From: Thiomicrorhabdus cannonii
GTDB lineage: Bacteria > Pseudomonadota > Gammaproteobacteria > Thiomicrospirales > Thiomicrospiraceae
Direction of reading: 5' to 3'
DNA: 64,000 nt
Assembly: GCF_013391695.1 (NCBI RefSeq)
Contig: NZ_JACBGH010000003.1
Location: 124,001 to 188,000 of the forward strand
Below are positions 15,445 through 24,169 of the stretch, one piece after another. The notes under the pieces are model-generated. The model searched no databases. It was not told where the DNA came from and saw only the letters and a list, made by a program, of their open reading frames with translations. The translations under genes and the position numbers were made by a program. The first letter of the stretch is position 1, and every line of letters starts with the position of its first letter.

Positions 15445-17466
15445 ATGGAAATGCTCAAGAATGCATTTACTAAAAACAGGGCGGAATACTATCCAGATGA
15501 TGTTTATGGTCGATTTGTTATCCCGCCCTTTTTGAGCAAGTTTCCTATTATGGAAAATCAAGAGTCATGGAGAATTATAGGTCCACGCGGAACAGGAAAA
15601 ACAATGTTTTTAAAGTACCTATGTCACGATACAGCCTTTTCGCAAAAGAGGCAGGATATCAGTATAGAGTCCATTAGAAATATTGGTATTTATTGGAGAC
15701 CAGATATCCAATTGTGTGAGTTGATAACTGAGGATTGGCTTGGTAAAAATTGGAAATCAGCGTTCTTACATTATTTAACTTTGATCATTTTAGAGGAAGT
15801 GCATAGTTCCTTGTCTAATCTTTCAAACTCAAAACTGGGGTTTGGAATGCGGGATATCTTGAGTCAACCAATACCAAGTCATATTTCCAAGGTGGCTTTG
15901 GACTGTATTGAACGCATTGATGATTTGAAAGCTTTTTGTGAACAAAAAAAGTTTGAGTTTTCGATTTGGTTAAACAATCCCTTTGCTGCAAATCCACCTG
16001 TTTTTCTTAATCCAAAACCGCTTATACCAATGTTTGTTGGTTATATTGCTTCTCTTGAATCTGCTCTAGAGAGCATTGCCTATATGGTTTTTGTAGATGA
16101 ATATGAGAATCTAAAGTCAGAGCAACAAATGTTGATTAATGACTTTGTTAAGCATAGTGAAACTAGACTCAAATTCAGCTTTGCGATGAAAAAATATTCA
16201 GAGGTGAATTACAAAACAAGCGGCTCGGAAAACATTGTAGAAACCCATGATTATCATACCCTTGATTTAGATAATGAAATGACAGAGTCCTTTTTTAAAT
16301 TGATAGCAGCGGAGTTTGTGGCCTATAGATTGTCCGAGGTGGGTGCGATTTCCAATGACTTTGGCTTTAACAATAATTCGTTGCTAACCGAAGAGCAGCA
16401 GCTTCCTTTACGACTAGAAAATGAGCGTGTGGATAAGCTCATTGGTGTCGCAATGTCAGTTTTTCCTTCCCAAACAACTAAGGATATTTGCATAGAGATT
16501 CTGAGTGAGGGGCCTCTTAAGAGAAGATTGGTAAAAATTGTTGAATCTGGATTGAAATTACATGGAAAAGACAGTAATTATTCTGCAGATGATTTTTTGG
16601 ACATTTCCTTTCCTGATGCATCTGTTGTCCTTGCTGCAATTTTGAATAGAAAAGGTCAAAATGTTGAGAGCATCAAAAAATATTTCGATGATTGGAAAGT
16701 AACGCAGGGTAAAGATAATCCTATTAGAGGTTGGATAGATAATAATTTACATGGGTGCATCTTTCTAATTTATAAAGGGTTGCCAAAACGGATATCTCCA
16801 TTGTATGCAGGGTTTGATCGCTTTTGCACTTTGGCTCGAAAAAATATGCGCCACTTTCAAGATCTTTGTCATGAGTCCTTGATGGAGTATTTAACTTCAG
16901 ACGAAGTTAAAGATGGCTCAAGGGACTTGGTAATATCAGCCGAATGTCAGGCTAAAGCGGCTAAAAGAGTTAGTGAAAAGAATATTTTTGACATTGTGCC
17001 AACATTTGGTGTCAACGGAGAAAAGTTAAAAGCGTTGGTGCTTAGATTGGGGCAGATATTTGAGATTGCAGGGGCTCGTTACTCTCAAAGTGAACCCGAG
17101 ATTAACCATTTTTCAATTGAATCATCTTCTAGTTTAGGTTTGAATCGAGAAGTTAATGATCTGATAGAAAGCGCAAAGGTTTGGTCGGTTTTATTTAGAG
17201 AAAGAAAAACAAAGGTGAAGTCAGCATGTAATTTAGTGGATTATGATTACGTTCTTAATCCTATCTTTGCGCCTCATTTTGGAATTAGTTATCGAAAAAT
17301 TAGAAAAATCGATTTGGCGACACATGATGTTGATACGTTGTTTTCTGGAACTGAAGATGATTTTAGCAAGCTGATAAGGAGGTATAGAGATAAATGGAAG
17401 AATGAAGTTGACTTAGTCGCGCCTGAAGCAGAAAGACTGGCTGGTACTCAAGAGCGGTTGTTTTAA
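15445..17466 (+). CDS. ORC/CDC6-family AAA+ ATPase, second gene of the operon
   Basis: The 673-residue protein starts with a short lead (NRAEYYPDDVYGRFVIPPF) and has Walker A GPRGTGKT at about residues 46-53. Walker B is MVFVDEYENL near 214, followed by a sensor-like stretch (KFSFAMKKYSEV). The C-terminal ~300 residues look helical and contain no further enzymatic motif I can name. This matches the ORC-CDC6-type STAND/AAA ATPases found in bacterial conflict systems. These are thought to act as NTP-dependent sensors or switches. I chose ATG 15445 because AAAAGG precedes it and it follows directly on the upstream stop; the frame is open earlier, inside the neighbour. Its stop overlaps the next start (TAATG). 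Confidence 0.75.
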   Translation: MEMLKNAFTKNRAEYYPDDVYGRFVIPPFLSKFPIMENQESWRIIGPRGTGKTMFLKYLCHDTAFSQKRQDISIESIRNIGIYWRPDIQLCELITEDWLGKNWKSAFLHYLTLIILEEVHSSLSNLSNSKLGFGMRDILSQPIPSHISKVALDCIERIDDLKAFCEQKKFEFSIWLNNPFAANPPVFLNPKPLIPMFVGYIASLESALESIAYMVFVDEYENLKSEQQMLINDFVKHSETRLKFSFAMKKYSEVNYKTSGSENIVETHDYHTLDLDNEMTESFFKLIAAEFVAYRLSEVGAISNDFGFNNNSLLTEEQQLPLRLENERVDKLIGVAMSVFPSQTTKDICIEILSEGPLKRRLVKIVESGLKLHGKDSNYSADDFLDISFPDASVVLAAILNRKGQNVESIKKYFDDWKVTQGKDNPIRGWIDNNLHGCIFLIYKGLPKRISPLYAGFDRFCTLARKNMRHFQDLCHESLMEYLTSDEVKDGSRDLVISAECQAKAAKRVSEKNIFDIVPTFGVNGEKLKALVLRLGQIFEIAGARYSQSEPEINHFSIESSSSLGLNREVNDLIESAKVWSVLFRERKTKVKSACNLVDYDYVLNPIFAPHFGISYRKIRKIDLATHDVDTLFSGTEDDFSKLIRRYRDKWKNEVDLVAPEAERLAGTQERLF

Positions 17467-18422
17467 TGGAGTTCCGTGTCAATAAAAAATTCAATCATTT
17501 ATCTGAGCTTCTTCTAAGTGATTATGACGTTATCGTTGTGGGTAATCGCATCATAGATGAAAGATCTAAGTTAATACACGATTCCATTAAGGTGTGTTCA
17601 TCGCAAGTTGTTGAGGTTTTTTATAATTTTCAGACTTTTTCTATGTCTGTGAATGGGGTGTTTGTAAAGCTTCATGAGTTGGATACTTTCCTACAGCAGT
17701 TCAAACACAGAAATATTTTAATTGAGGTAACGACGCTAGATTTTTCTGAAATTTTACTGATCGTAAAAGGTTTATATAAAATTGTTCGTAGGCTGAGCTT
17801 TTCTTACGTTGAACCTGAGGGGTATCGTAGAGTTACTTCTGCGTTATTGTCTGAACATAAATTTGAATTAAGTAATAGCTTTTCGAAGATTTCTCCTATC
17901 CCTCCGTTTTCTCCATTGATGGACGGAAAGTCAATTTCTGGACATTTGATTTCCTTTGTTGGGTATGAACACAGTAGACTTGGAAGGATTTTAAGTGAAG
18001 ATGAAAACTCAACAATTAAGAAATTTTCGATGGTTTTTGCAGTTCCAGCATTCAATCCAGGGTGGGAGTCTCATTCAATTTTTCAGCATGCTAATTATCT
18101 GGAAGACAGAATGTATGATGAATCGTATTTCATTGCCGCGACTTCTCCATTTTCAATATTCAACTTTTTAAAGGAAGAAATTGAACCGTCACTTACTCCA
18201 AATCAGATTTTGCAAATAGCACCTTACAGTACTAAGCCAGTTTCAGTTGGGGTCGTTTTATATTCAGTCAATAGGTTGTTTGATGCTGCCAACAAGAACG
18301 GTGGGGCGCCGATGGACAAGGCCAAAAACTCTGTGTCAATCAAGTACGACTTTCCTAATAAATCTCAAAACAGCACCTATGGCGTTGGAGCGGTGCATTT
18401 ATATGAAGTAGATTTGGGCTGA
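17466..18422 (+). CDS. Unknown Rossmann-like protein, third gene of the operon
   Basis: I cannot name this 318-residue protein. It opens with an alpha/beta pattern (YDVIVVGNRIIDERS, then HRNILIEVTTLDFSEILLIV). It then shows YVEPEGYRR (about 114-122), SFVGYEHSRLGRIL, FAVPAFNPGWESHS (about 190-203) and QILQIAPYSTKPVSVGVVLY (about 246-265). I have the impression of a family of uncharacterised proteins sharing YxEPxxY, PGWE and aPxxTKPxxxG motifs; this rests on memory alone. The order suggests a Rossmann-type ligand-binding domain. Its start overlaps the ATPase stop, so all three genes form one translational unit. It ends directly against the convergent methyltransferase gene, with no gap. Confidence 0.6.
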   Translation: MEFRVNKKFNHLSELLLSDYDVIVVGNRIIDERSKLIHDSIKVCSSQVVEVFYNFQTFSMSVNGVFVKLHELDTFLQQFKHRNILIEVTTLDFSEILLIVKGLYKIVRRLSFSYVEPEGYRRVTSALLSEHKFELSNSFSKISPIPPFSPLMDGKSISGHLISFVGYEHSRLGRILSEDENSTIKKFSMVFAVPAFNPGWESHSIFQHANYLEDRMYDESYFIAATSPFSIFNFLKEEIEPSLTPNQILQIAPYSTKPVSVGVVLYSVNRLFDAANKNGGAPMDKAKNSVSIKYDFPNKSQNSTYGVGAVHLYEVDLG

Positions 18423-19625
18423 TTAGGGTCTTGGCTTGCCTATAATTGGCATCCTAAAAATATCATTTAAGGTTAGCAATTTTGTGCAAGAACCCTTAGC
18501 ATGAACTTCTCTCCATAGCATTCCTAAATCACTTGAGAGTGATTCAAAAATCACTTTAGAGTGTTTTCCAGGAGCCTCTATTCTTAAAACCGAGTCAGTT
18601 AAAACGGCATTTCCCCTTTTGACAAGGGCTTGTTGAGACCAGCACTTTCTTCCTACGCGAGGAATTAAAATGTCGTATTTTTGTGCAATGTGAACAGGGT
18701 TGTATTTTGTCTTTAGCTGAATGCTTCCATTTAAAGCTATCTTTTCGTTTTTCATTTCTTTAAATGATGAAGTGTGAAAATACACATCGCCTTCCTGTTC
18801 CAATTCTAATTTGGTTTTGATGCCCCTTGTTATGGTATGGGTTATTTCGCCAATTGTTAGGTATTTCTTTTGCAGTTGTTTAAACGCACCAATGTGCTGA
18901 AGATAGTTATAGTCCATTCTTAATAGACATTCTTTTTTGTCCATGATAATGGTGTCTGTAATATCGCCGTTTATGCCAATGCGCCCGATGGTGACATGTT
19001 TATCTACAGTATCCGATTTAATGCCTGTAATAATGTAAGTGGTTACTTCTGCGCCATCAAAATAGTTTGAAGAAATTTCATACACCGACATTTCCTTCAT
19101 TTTATTTAGAAGAGCTTTTCTCATAAACCCTAATTTTTCACTTGAAATTACTGACTTTGGAAGGATTAGTGAAATTATTCCACCATTTTTGGTGGACTCC
19201 AAATATTTGGCCACAAAGGCGGTTTCCGCACGAATAGTGGAGCCCCTAATTATAGGATTAGAGTCATAGTTCCGGTGTATTAGGTCAATCAGCTCGTCTG
19301 TAGCGATGGTTTTGATGTATGGGGGATTGCCTACGGCCATGTCATAATGATTTTTATGAAAATCATGTTTCAGGCTGTCGATACAAACAGATTTCCAACT
19401 GGGATGGTCGCGTTTTATTTGATTGATATTTTCTTTATCTATATCGAAGGCATGTACTTCGCTAAGAGGCCATGCCTTTTGTATGGGCTCAAGTAATGAG
19501 CCATTTCCACAAGCGATATCTACGATTTTATTTGGAGCAGAAGCTGCTAGTCTGGATGTGAGTCGAGCTATTAAGTCACTGATGTTCTCAGGCGTGTAAA
19601 ACTGTCCTAAATTTGATTTTTTCAT
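18423..19625 (-). CDS. DNA adenine-N6 methyltransferase (TaqI/Eco57I-like), no linked nuclease
   Basis: The 400-residue enzyme has motif X as GQFYTPE, motif I as VDIACGNGSL and the catalytic NPPY (motif IV, in AVGNPPYIKT). About 200 C-terminal residues probably recognise the target sequence. It should transfer a methyl group from S-adenosylmethionine to adenine in a specific DNA site. No restriction endonuclease is adjacent. I place the start at ATG 19625. An upstream TTG at 19688 is also in frame, but it lies inside a good promoter (TTGAAT at 19688-19683, 17 bases, TAAAAT at 19665-19660), so transcripts should begin downstream of it. It is divergent from the HTH gene and may protect self DNA for the neighbouring operon. 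Confidence 0.82.
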   Translation of the reverse strand: MKKSNLGQFYTPENISDLIARLTSRLAASAPNKIVDIACGNGSLLEPIQKAWPLSEVHAFDIDKENINQIKRDHPSWKSVCIDSLKHDFHKNHYDMAVGNPPYIKTIATDELIDLIHRNYDSNPIIRGSTIRAETAFVAKYLESTKNGGIISLILPKSVISSEKLGFMRKALLNKMKEMSVYEISSNYFDGAEVTTYIITGIKSDTVDKHVTIGRIGINGDITDTIIMDKKECLLRMDYNYLQHIGAFKQLQKKYLTIGEITHTITRGIKTKLELEQEGDVYFHTSSFKEMKNEKIALNGSIQLKTKYNPVHIAQKYDILIPRVGRKCWSQQALVKRGNAVLTDSVLRIEAPGKHSKVIFESLSSDLGMLWREVHAKGSCTKLLTLNDIFRMPIIGKPRP

Positions 19626-19655
19626 AATTAAGGGTGGGGCTCCGTGACTATTAAG

Positions 19656-19688
19656 TATGATTTTATCAAAAATGTGTGTATAATTCAA
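19656..19688. promoter_or_regulatory. Interlocked divergent promoters of the methyltransferase and HTH genes
   Basis: On the minus strand TTGAAT (19683-19688) and TAAAAT (19660-19665) stand 17 bases apart. On the plus strand TATGAT (19656-19661) and a perfect TATAAT (19679-19684) stand 17 bases apart. The -10 of one overlaps the -35 of the other, so the two promoters should be mutually exclusive, or both controlled by one bound repressor. This resembles controller-protein layouts in restriction-modification loci. Confidence 0.7.
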
Positions 19689-19724
19689 ACTATTATTACG
19701 ATTTAATCATAGTGTTTTTTATTT

Positions 19725-20111
19725 ATGAGAGTGGAAATAGAACAAGAAACTTTAGAAGGAATTTGTGTACGATTTTTAGATTTGGCTCGCAATCATCTTG
19801 GATTGAGTTTGAGTCAATTGTCAGCAAAATTGGAGTATACCAATCCATCCACTTTGACAAAGGTTAATAAACACAAAGGTTTTATTGGGCCAGACAAATT
19901 AAAAAAATTTGGTGAATTGAAAAATGGTAAAGGACAGCGGCCAAATATCGATTACATCATAACTGGGAAGGAGCCTATGTTTATCAATGATCTTGATGGT
20001 AGTGAGAATACTGATCTATTGCATTGTGAGGCAGAAAAAGTTTCAAAAGAGCTAATTGAAAAGCTGGGCGTTGAGAAAGTTAAAAAATTATTGGAGGTAA
20101 TTGTTGTATGA
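19725..20111 (+). CDS. Small HTH-like regulator divergent from the methyltransferase
   Basis: The 128-residue protein has an N-terminal helical domain, LGLSLSQLSAKLEYTNPSTL (about residues 26-45). Its spacing fits a Cro/CI-type helix-turn-helix, with a variable recognition helix. A helical C-terminus (about 95-128, ELIEKLGVEKVKKLLEVI) could dimerise. It probably represses one or both interlocked promoters at 19656-19688 and so times methyltransferase expression, as C-proteins do; this is inference from position. No clear ribosome binding site precedes the ATG. It ends convergently against tniQ. Confidence 0.6.
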   Translation: MRVEIEQETLEGICVRFLDLARNHLGLSLSQLSAKLEYTNPSTLTKVNKHKGFIGPDKLKKFGELKNGKGQRPNIDYIITGKEPMFINDLDGSENTDLLHCEAEKVSKELIEKLGVEKVKKLLEVIVV

Positions 20112-20129
20112 CATGCGATTTTTTCTGGA

Positions 20130-21230
20130 TTAAGTAATTAAATCGTTGTTGTTTGTATTTTCGTCGAGATTTTCCTCCTCTGTAATCTGTGTAGAACTGG
20201 AGAAATAGTGGTTAAGATATCTTGATATTTGATTGGGCTTAATTGTTTGTCCGAGTTTTCTTTCAAGGTATATGATTATGTTGTTCTTCTCTTCTCCATG
20301 TACTGAGTATTTGGGGTGTTGGAGATGGAAAAACAAGGCATCTATAACCCAAAATGGAAATTCAAGGTAAGGCGTTTTAATCAAATGTGATGTAAGCCTG
20401 TTCATCTTGCAAGCATCCACAAAAGTATCTGGCCAGTCCCGTAGCAAGTAATAAATCATAATCAGAGCGGTGCGCCGCAAGCCAATCTCCAGCCTTTCCG
20501 GTTCAACGTTATGCCCAATTAGTTCACGGTGGTAGACCTGGTGTAACTCAAGTTTATTTCTTAAGTGCAGGAACAGTTTTTCTCCTTTGGGGCTGCATAC
20601 CAAAAATGAAATTAATCTCCGGATGCCCTCAAAGTACAGGTTTGAATAATTGAAGTCGAGATTCCCGGCATTTCCGTACCCTAGAGATGACTGCGTAAAA
20701 TTGATTCGATTGATTTCATATTCATCTGGTAAGGCAGGAGCATATTCTGTTCGTCTCAGATCAAATCCACATTTTGAGCAATGTGCAATGTCTTCAGGAT
20801 GGTAAAGTGCCCGTTTGGTTGGCTTTTGTGGTCTTTTGATATTGATTGGATTGCGGCATGATGGGCAACGGTCACGAAGTTGGTTCTGGTGAAAAGGGCA
20901 ACAAGTCATGAATCCAAGCCGCCAGTGTCGCCGAAAATAAGGCCTGTCGCCGTCTTCTATTAAGCAAAATGGACAGTATTGCAGTCCATAGTTCTTGTGG
21001 CTAGTACGAACGCCCAATGGCATGACCCATTTAACTTGAGGTGTTTGTTCTGTCTGGTTGTAGATGTAATCGCAGTTGTAATAAAAGCATGATCGTTTTA
21101 TCAGATCCTCATCGACCATGCACTTCATGCTAAGTTTATTGAGCGTTTCGGCATTGAGGTAAACATCCCAGTCACTTTTCCAGGCATCGGAGTTCTGTGT
21201 GCATATCGTCGCAAATGCTGAGGGCTTCAT
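20130..21230 (-). CDS. tniQ: TniQ/TnsD-family target selector (start lies further upstream)
   Basis: TniQ-family proteins recognise the insertion site and recruit TnsC. The family's zinc-binding region is clear: YCPFCL, then RRHWRLGFMTCCPFH, CPSC and CSKCGF. Counting from the first ATG (21230) gives 366 residues, but the family's N-terminus lies upstream in the same frame: PPFHDELVTSWFARNALTFG (codons 21231-21290). The frame is open to within the tnsC gene, yet contains no ATG, GTG or TTG there. The real start is probably ATT 21323 (preceded by AAAGAGG) or ATA 21317, or translation arrives by -1 frameshift from tnsC. This protein presumably directs insertion into comM. Confidence 0.88.
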   Translation of the reverse strand: MKPSAFATICTQNSDAWKSDWDVYLNAETLNKLSMKCMVDEDLIKRSCFYYNCDYIYNQTEQTPQVKWVMPLGVRTSHKNYGLQYCPFCLIEDGDRPYFRRHWRLGFMTCCPFHQNQLRDRCPSCRNPINIKRPQKPTKRALYHPEDIAHCSKCGFDLRRTEYAPALPDEYEINRINFTQSSLGYGNAGNLDFNYSNLYFEGIRRLISFLVCSPKGEKLFLHLRNKLELHQVYHRELIGHNVEPERLEIGLRRTALIMIYYLLRDWPDTFVDACKMNRLTSHLIKTPYLEFPFWVIDALFFHLQHPKYSVHGEEKNNIIIYLERKLGQTIKPNQISRYLNHYFSSSTQITEEENLDENTNNNDLIT

Positions 21231-21313
21231 CCCGAAAGTCAGGGCGTTTCGGGCAAACCAAGATGTGACCAGTTCATCATGGAATGGAGGAAAGCAATAA
21301 TATCGGTCAGTAT

Positions 21314-22225
21314 TTATCTCAATTTCTTTAATGCCTCTTTGCGTTGAGAAGGTGGAGATAGGTTTACGTTTGCAAAAACCGATTCATCAATGCACGGCAA
21401 ATCGTGTTTGATCGCATAACGCGCTAATGTCCGAATCACTCCAACGACCTCTCCCAGAAGTCCGTCGCTTAAAAAATGGATGCGTTCGACAAAAGGCATT
21501 TTGTACAGATAGGATGGCTCAGGTAACGGCAGCATGCTTTCTACTGTCAAAACCAGTTGTGCAAATGCTCTCCTGCTTTCCCTGTTATCAAACTGCCATT
21601 GTTCTAATACCTCGACAGGAAATCGGTTTGATAGTTGATCATTGATTTGAAGGGCATGGAAAGCGTCTTCTACGCCTGCCGCTACAATGGGTATTTGGAG
21701 ATTATTGCCCATGTCTTTAATGGTATCGAGGAACACTGTTTGGCTGACATAAGATCCCGCAATCGCATGCTGTATTTCGTCGATTATGAGCATTTTTGTG
21801 TTGCGGGCAATCATCGTTCGAATCGCCTTTTCATAAAGCGTGCTCGTGCTGTCATTTTTTGCATGAGGTATCATTAGTTCGCGTAGCACTCTCATGAAGA
21901 AAGCTTTATCATCCGGTTTTGGTGGTGCAGAGATCATGACGATAGGAAAATTGATTTCAGACGTTTCCTCGTCTACCTCAACAGGGAATTTCTTAGACCA
22001 CTGGCTGAGGAGTTTAGATTTGCCGGAGTTACTCCGACCGGCTATCAGTAAATTGGGCATTCTCTCTGTTTTGGGATAAAGCATAAGATCATCGAGTCGA
22101 TCCATGATTTCTTTGGCGCGAGGGTACTCAATCCATTTGTCAGTGTTCACATACTTGATTCGCTCTTCTTTAGAGGCCGATAACAAGTCAAAAGCCTTAT
22201 CTGTTAGATGGTCGTATTTGTTCAT
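21314..22225 (-). CDS. tnsC: TnsC/TniB-type AAA+ transposition regulator
   Basis: The 303-residue ATPase links target recognition by TniQ to the TnsA/TnsB transposase. Walker A is GRSNSGKS near residues 64-71 and Walker B is MLIIDEIQH near 146-154; a sensor stretch (PIVAAGVEDAF) follows. It is shorter than Tn7 TnsC (about 550 residues) and closer in size to TniB of the Tn5053/Tn6022 type. The start overlaps the tnsB stop. Its end overlaps the likely tniQ start, so the operon is tightly coupled. The symbol reflects function; tniB would be equally apt. Confidence 0.9.
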   Translation of the reverse strand: MNKYDHLTDKAFDLLSASKEERIKYVNTDKWIEYPRAKEIMDRLDDLMLYPKTERMPNLLIAGRSNSGKSKLLSQWSKKFPVEVDEETSEINFPIVMISAPPKPDDKAFFMRVLRELMIPHAKNDSTSTLYEKAIRTMIARNTKMLIIDEIQHAIAGSYVSQTVFLDTIKDMGNNLQIPIVAAGVEDAFHALQINDQLSNRFPVEVLEQWQFDNRESRRAFAQLVLTVESMLPLPEPSYLYKMPFVERIHFLSDGLLGEVVGVIRTLARYAIKHDLPCIDESVFANVNLSPPSQRKEALKKLR

Positions 22226-24156
22226 TATTCGCTAGCCTTAAAGGGTTGCAGATCATCAAATTCATCATCATTTGGGGTGTCGATACTTGGATTGAATACA
22301 GAGTTTGGTTGCGGTGTTTTAAGTAAACGATTGGCCTGGCTTGGGATTGAATCTTGTTTTCGAACCACTTCCTTTTGCCGTTGAAGTCTTGCGTGCTTCG
22401 TATCTTTTTGAGCTTTCTCGACGATGTATTTCATGCGCATGCGGGCTTCAAAGATTGCATCCTCATCTACAGGTTCGTGCGGGTTAAATTCAGCCGCCTT
22501 TTTCTTCAATGCCTTGAGTTCCCAAAGCGAAATAGCAGGATGGCTGGTGTTGTTATAAGGTATCGCAATGTAGGAGTTCATGTCGGGATCATAAAAGAAC
22601 ACCTTACTCATATCGCGGGGGTCATAATGCACATAAAACTTTCGAGTCGCTTTTGTGGTGTTATCTTGCTGCTTAATCCACTTTCGTAATACGTCATGCT
22701 TATAGGTTATGCCCTTCATCTTAATGCCGTATTTCTGGACGGTTTTTTCTTCATACGGCAAAAACTCGATTTTCAAGCGCATGGGATCATCGATTTTGGG
22801 TGGTAGGCCACGACCAGGCAACTTGTCGTTCCCCAGTATTCCCATTTCATATTTGGCGATAGGTGGCATACCGATTTCAGAATGTACTTCTTGATGATAA
22901 ACATTGACAATAAACTCGGTAAACCAGGTTTCCAGTTCTTTCAATGTCATCGCAGCATGCTGTTCAGACTTATATTCCCCCCGATCCTCATGCTTTGATT
23001 TGGTTGTTCCAGGTAATGAGTGTATGCCACCGCTATTGAAAGATTTAAAGGCGCGTTCGATATATGGGCCATATCTCGGCGTTCCCGCTGGTCGTTTCAT
23101 AACCGTGATATTTCGTGATTCACAAGCTCTCAAGAACGCCTTACTGAAAAACTCAGCGCCTTGGTCTGTGTGGACGACATCAGGAATTCCAAATACCGGG
23201 TAGTCCCCGGGTACTTCATGTTCCAACATCCAGGATTTTTTATCCAATATTGCATGCGTCAAACAACAACCAGCCAGTAGAGCGCTAGGTTTCTCCAATG
23301 TAATAAAGAATCCAACCACCACGCGACTAAAAGAGTCGATAGCCAATGTTACGGTCGGCCTACCAATTTCCATTCTGTTTTCGTCATCAACTACAATTAC
23401 ATCCAAAGGGGTATGATCAAGTTGGACAATTTGAAGTGGTTTAAGCGTTTTCGGAAACTTTCCTTTGATTGGACGAAACTGTTCTCTGCCTTTTTTTCCA
23501 AGTCGTTGGGTTGCGATTGCCGATGTTGGTATCTTCTTTATCCGGTTTCTAAGCGTATTGATGTGTGGGCATTCGATAACTTCATCAATGCCGTTTTCTC
23601 TGTTTTGTTTGTTCAACGCCATGATCTTATATTTCATGTCGCGGTAAACGTCGGTGACTTTGGGTTGTTTGATATTCAGGTACTCTTTAATCGCCTCCTG
23701 AACAAATCGTTCTGTTTGGTCTTCGAGTCTAGGCGTATCCTTGCGTTGTTTGCGAAGGAATGTTGTCAGATTTAAAGAGTCATCTTGGAACCTTTTCAGT
23801 AAACGGTATGCTGAGGACTCAGAGAGGTTAAGCTTATCAGCCACTTCCTGTAACTTCTGACGACGGAGGGAGGCATTCCCTTTAATTTGTAGTACCTCTG
23901 AGAATAATGCCGCTTTGTTTTGAAGTTTTAGCCAGTCATCATCTTTGATTTCCATGAGGGAATCAGAGGCAATTATTTCTACGGGATCGGTAGAGTCCGC
24001 AGGAGAGGAAGTTAATTCGGAAATGTTAAATTTCTTAGTCGCACCGGTTGCTGCGCTGCGGGCAAGAACGTGCTCTAAATCAATGATATTTACAATGTGG
24101 TAGCGAGCATTGCCGTTGAAAACTTCCGATCCTATATTCAGGTTTACTTCACTCAT
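22225..24156 (-). CDS. tnsB: TnsB/TniA-type DDE transposase
   Basis: The 643-residue transposase binds the repeated sites at both ends and makes the 3' cuts and strand joins. An N-terminal domain and helix-turn-helix segments (LQEVADKLNLSESSAYRLLK near residues 100-120) precede the retroviral-integrase-type catalytic core. The acidic triad is visible in IVQLDHTPLD (first Asp), VVHTDQGAEF (second Asp) and PYIERAFKSF (Glu). A C-terminal Mu-type beta barrel follows, then a charged tail that may bind TnsC. The catalytic residues are intact, so the element could be active. It starts 13 bases after the endonuclease gene. Confidence 0.93.
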   Translation of the reverse strand: MSEVNLNIGSEVFNGNARYHIVNIIDLEHVLARSAATGATKKFNISELTSSPADSTDPVEIIASDSLMEIKDDDWLKLQNKAALFSEVLQIKGNASLRRQKLQEVADKLNLSESSAYRLLKRFQDDSLNLTTFLRKQRKDTPRLEDQTERFVQEAIKEYLNIKQPKVTDVYRDMKYKIMALNKQNRENGIDEVIECPHINTLRNRIKKIPTSAIATQRLGKKGREQFRPIKGKFPKTLKPLQIVQLDHTPLDVIVVDDENRMEIGRPTVTLAIDSFSRVVVGFFITLEKPSALLAGCCLTHAILDKKSWMLEHEVPGDYPVFGIPDVVHTDQGAEFFSKAFLRACESRNITVMKRPAGTPRYGPYIERAFKSFNSGGIHSLPGTTKSKHEDRGEYKSEQHAAMTLKELETWFTEFIVNVYHQEVHSEIGMPPIAKYEMGILGNDKLPGRGLPPKIDDPMRLKIEFLPYEEKTVQKYGIKMKGITYKHDVLRKWIKQQDNTTKATRKFYVHYDPRDMSKVFFYDPDMNSYIAIPYNNTSHPAISLWELKALKKKAAEFNPHEPVDEDAIFEARMRMKYIVEKAQKDTKHARLQRQKEVVRKQDSIPSQANRLLKTPQPNSVFNPSIDTPNDDEFDDLQPFKASE

Positions 24157-24169
24157 CGAGACCTTCCGT

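Noticed and set aside
19626-19688. TTG start at 19688 for the methyltransferase
   Set aside because: It overlaps the -35 box of the methyltransferase promoter; ATG 19625 is downstream of the likely transcription start.
10193-20111. A CRISPR array or CRISPR-associated transposon (CAST)
   Set aside because: No regularly spaced direct repeats and no Cas genes are visible; tniQ with tnsABC here fits a comM-targeting Tn7-like element.
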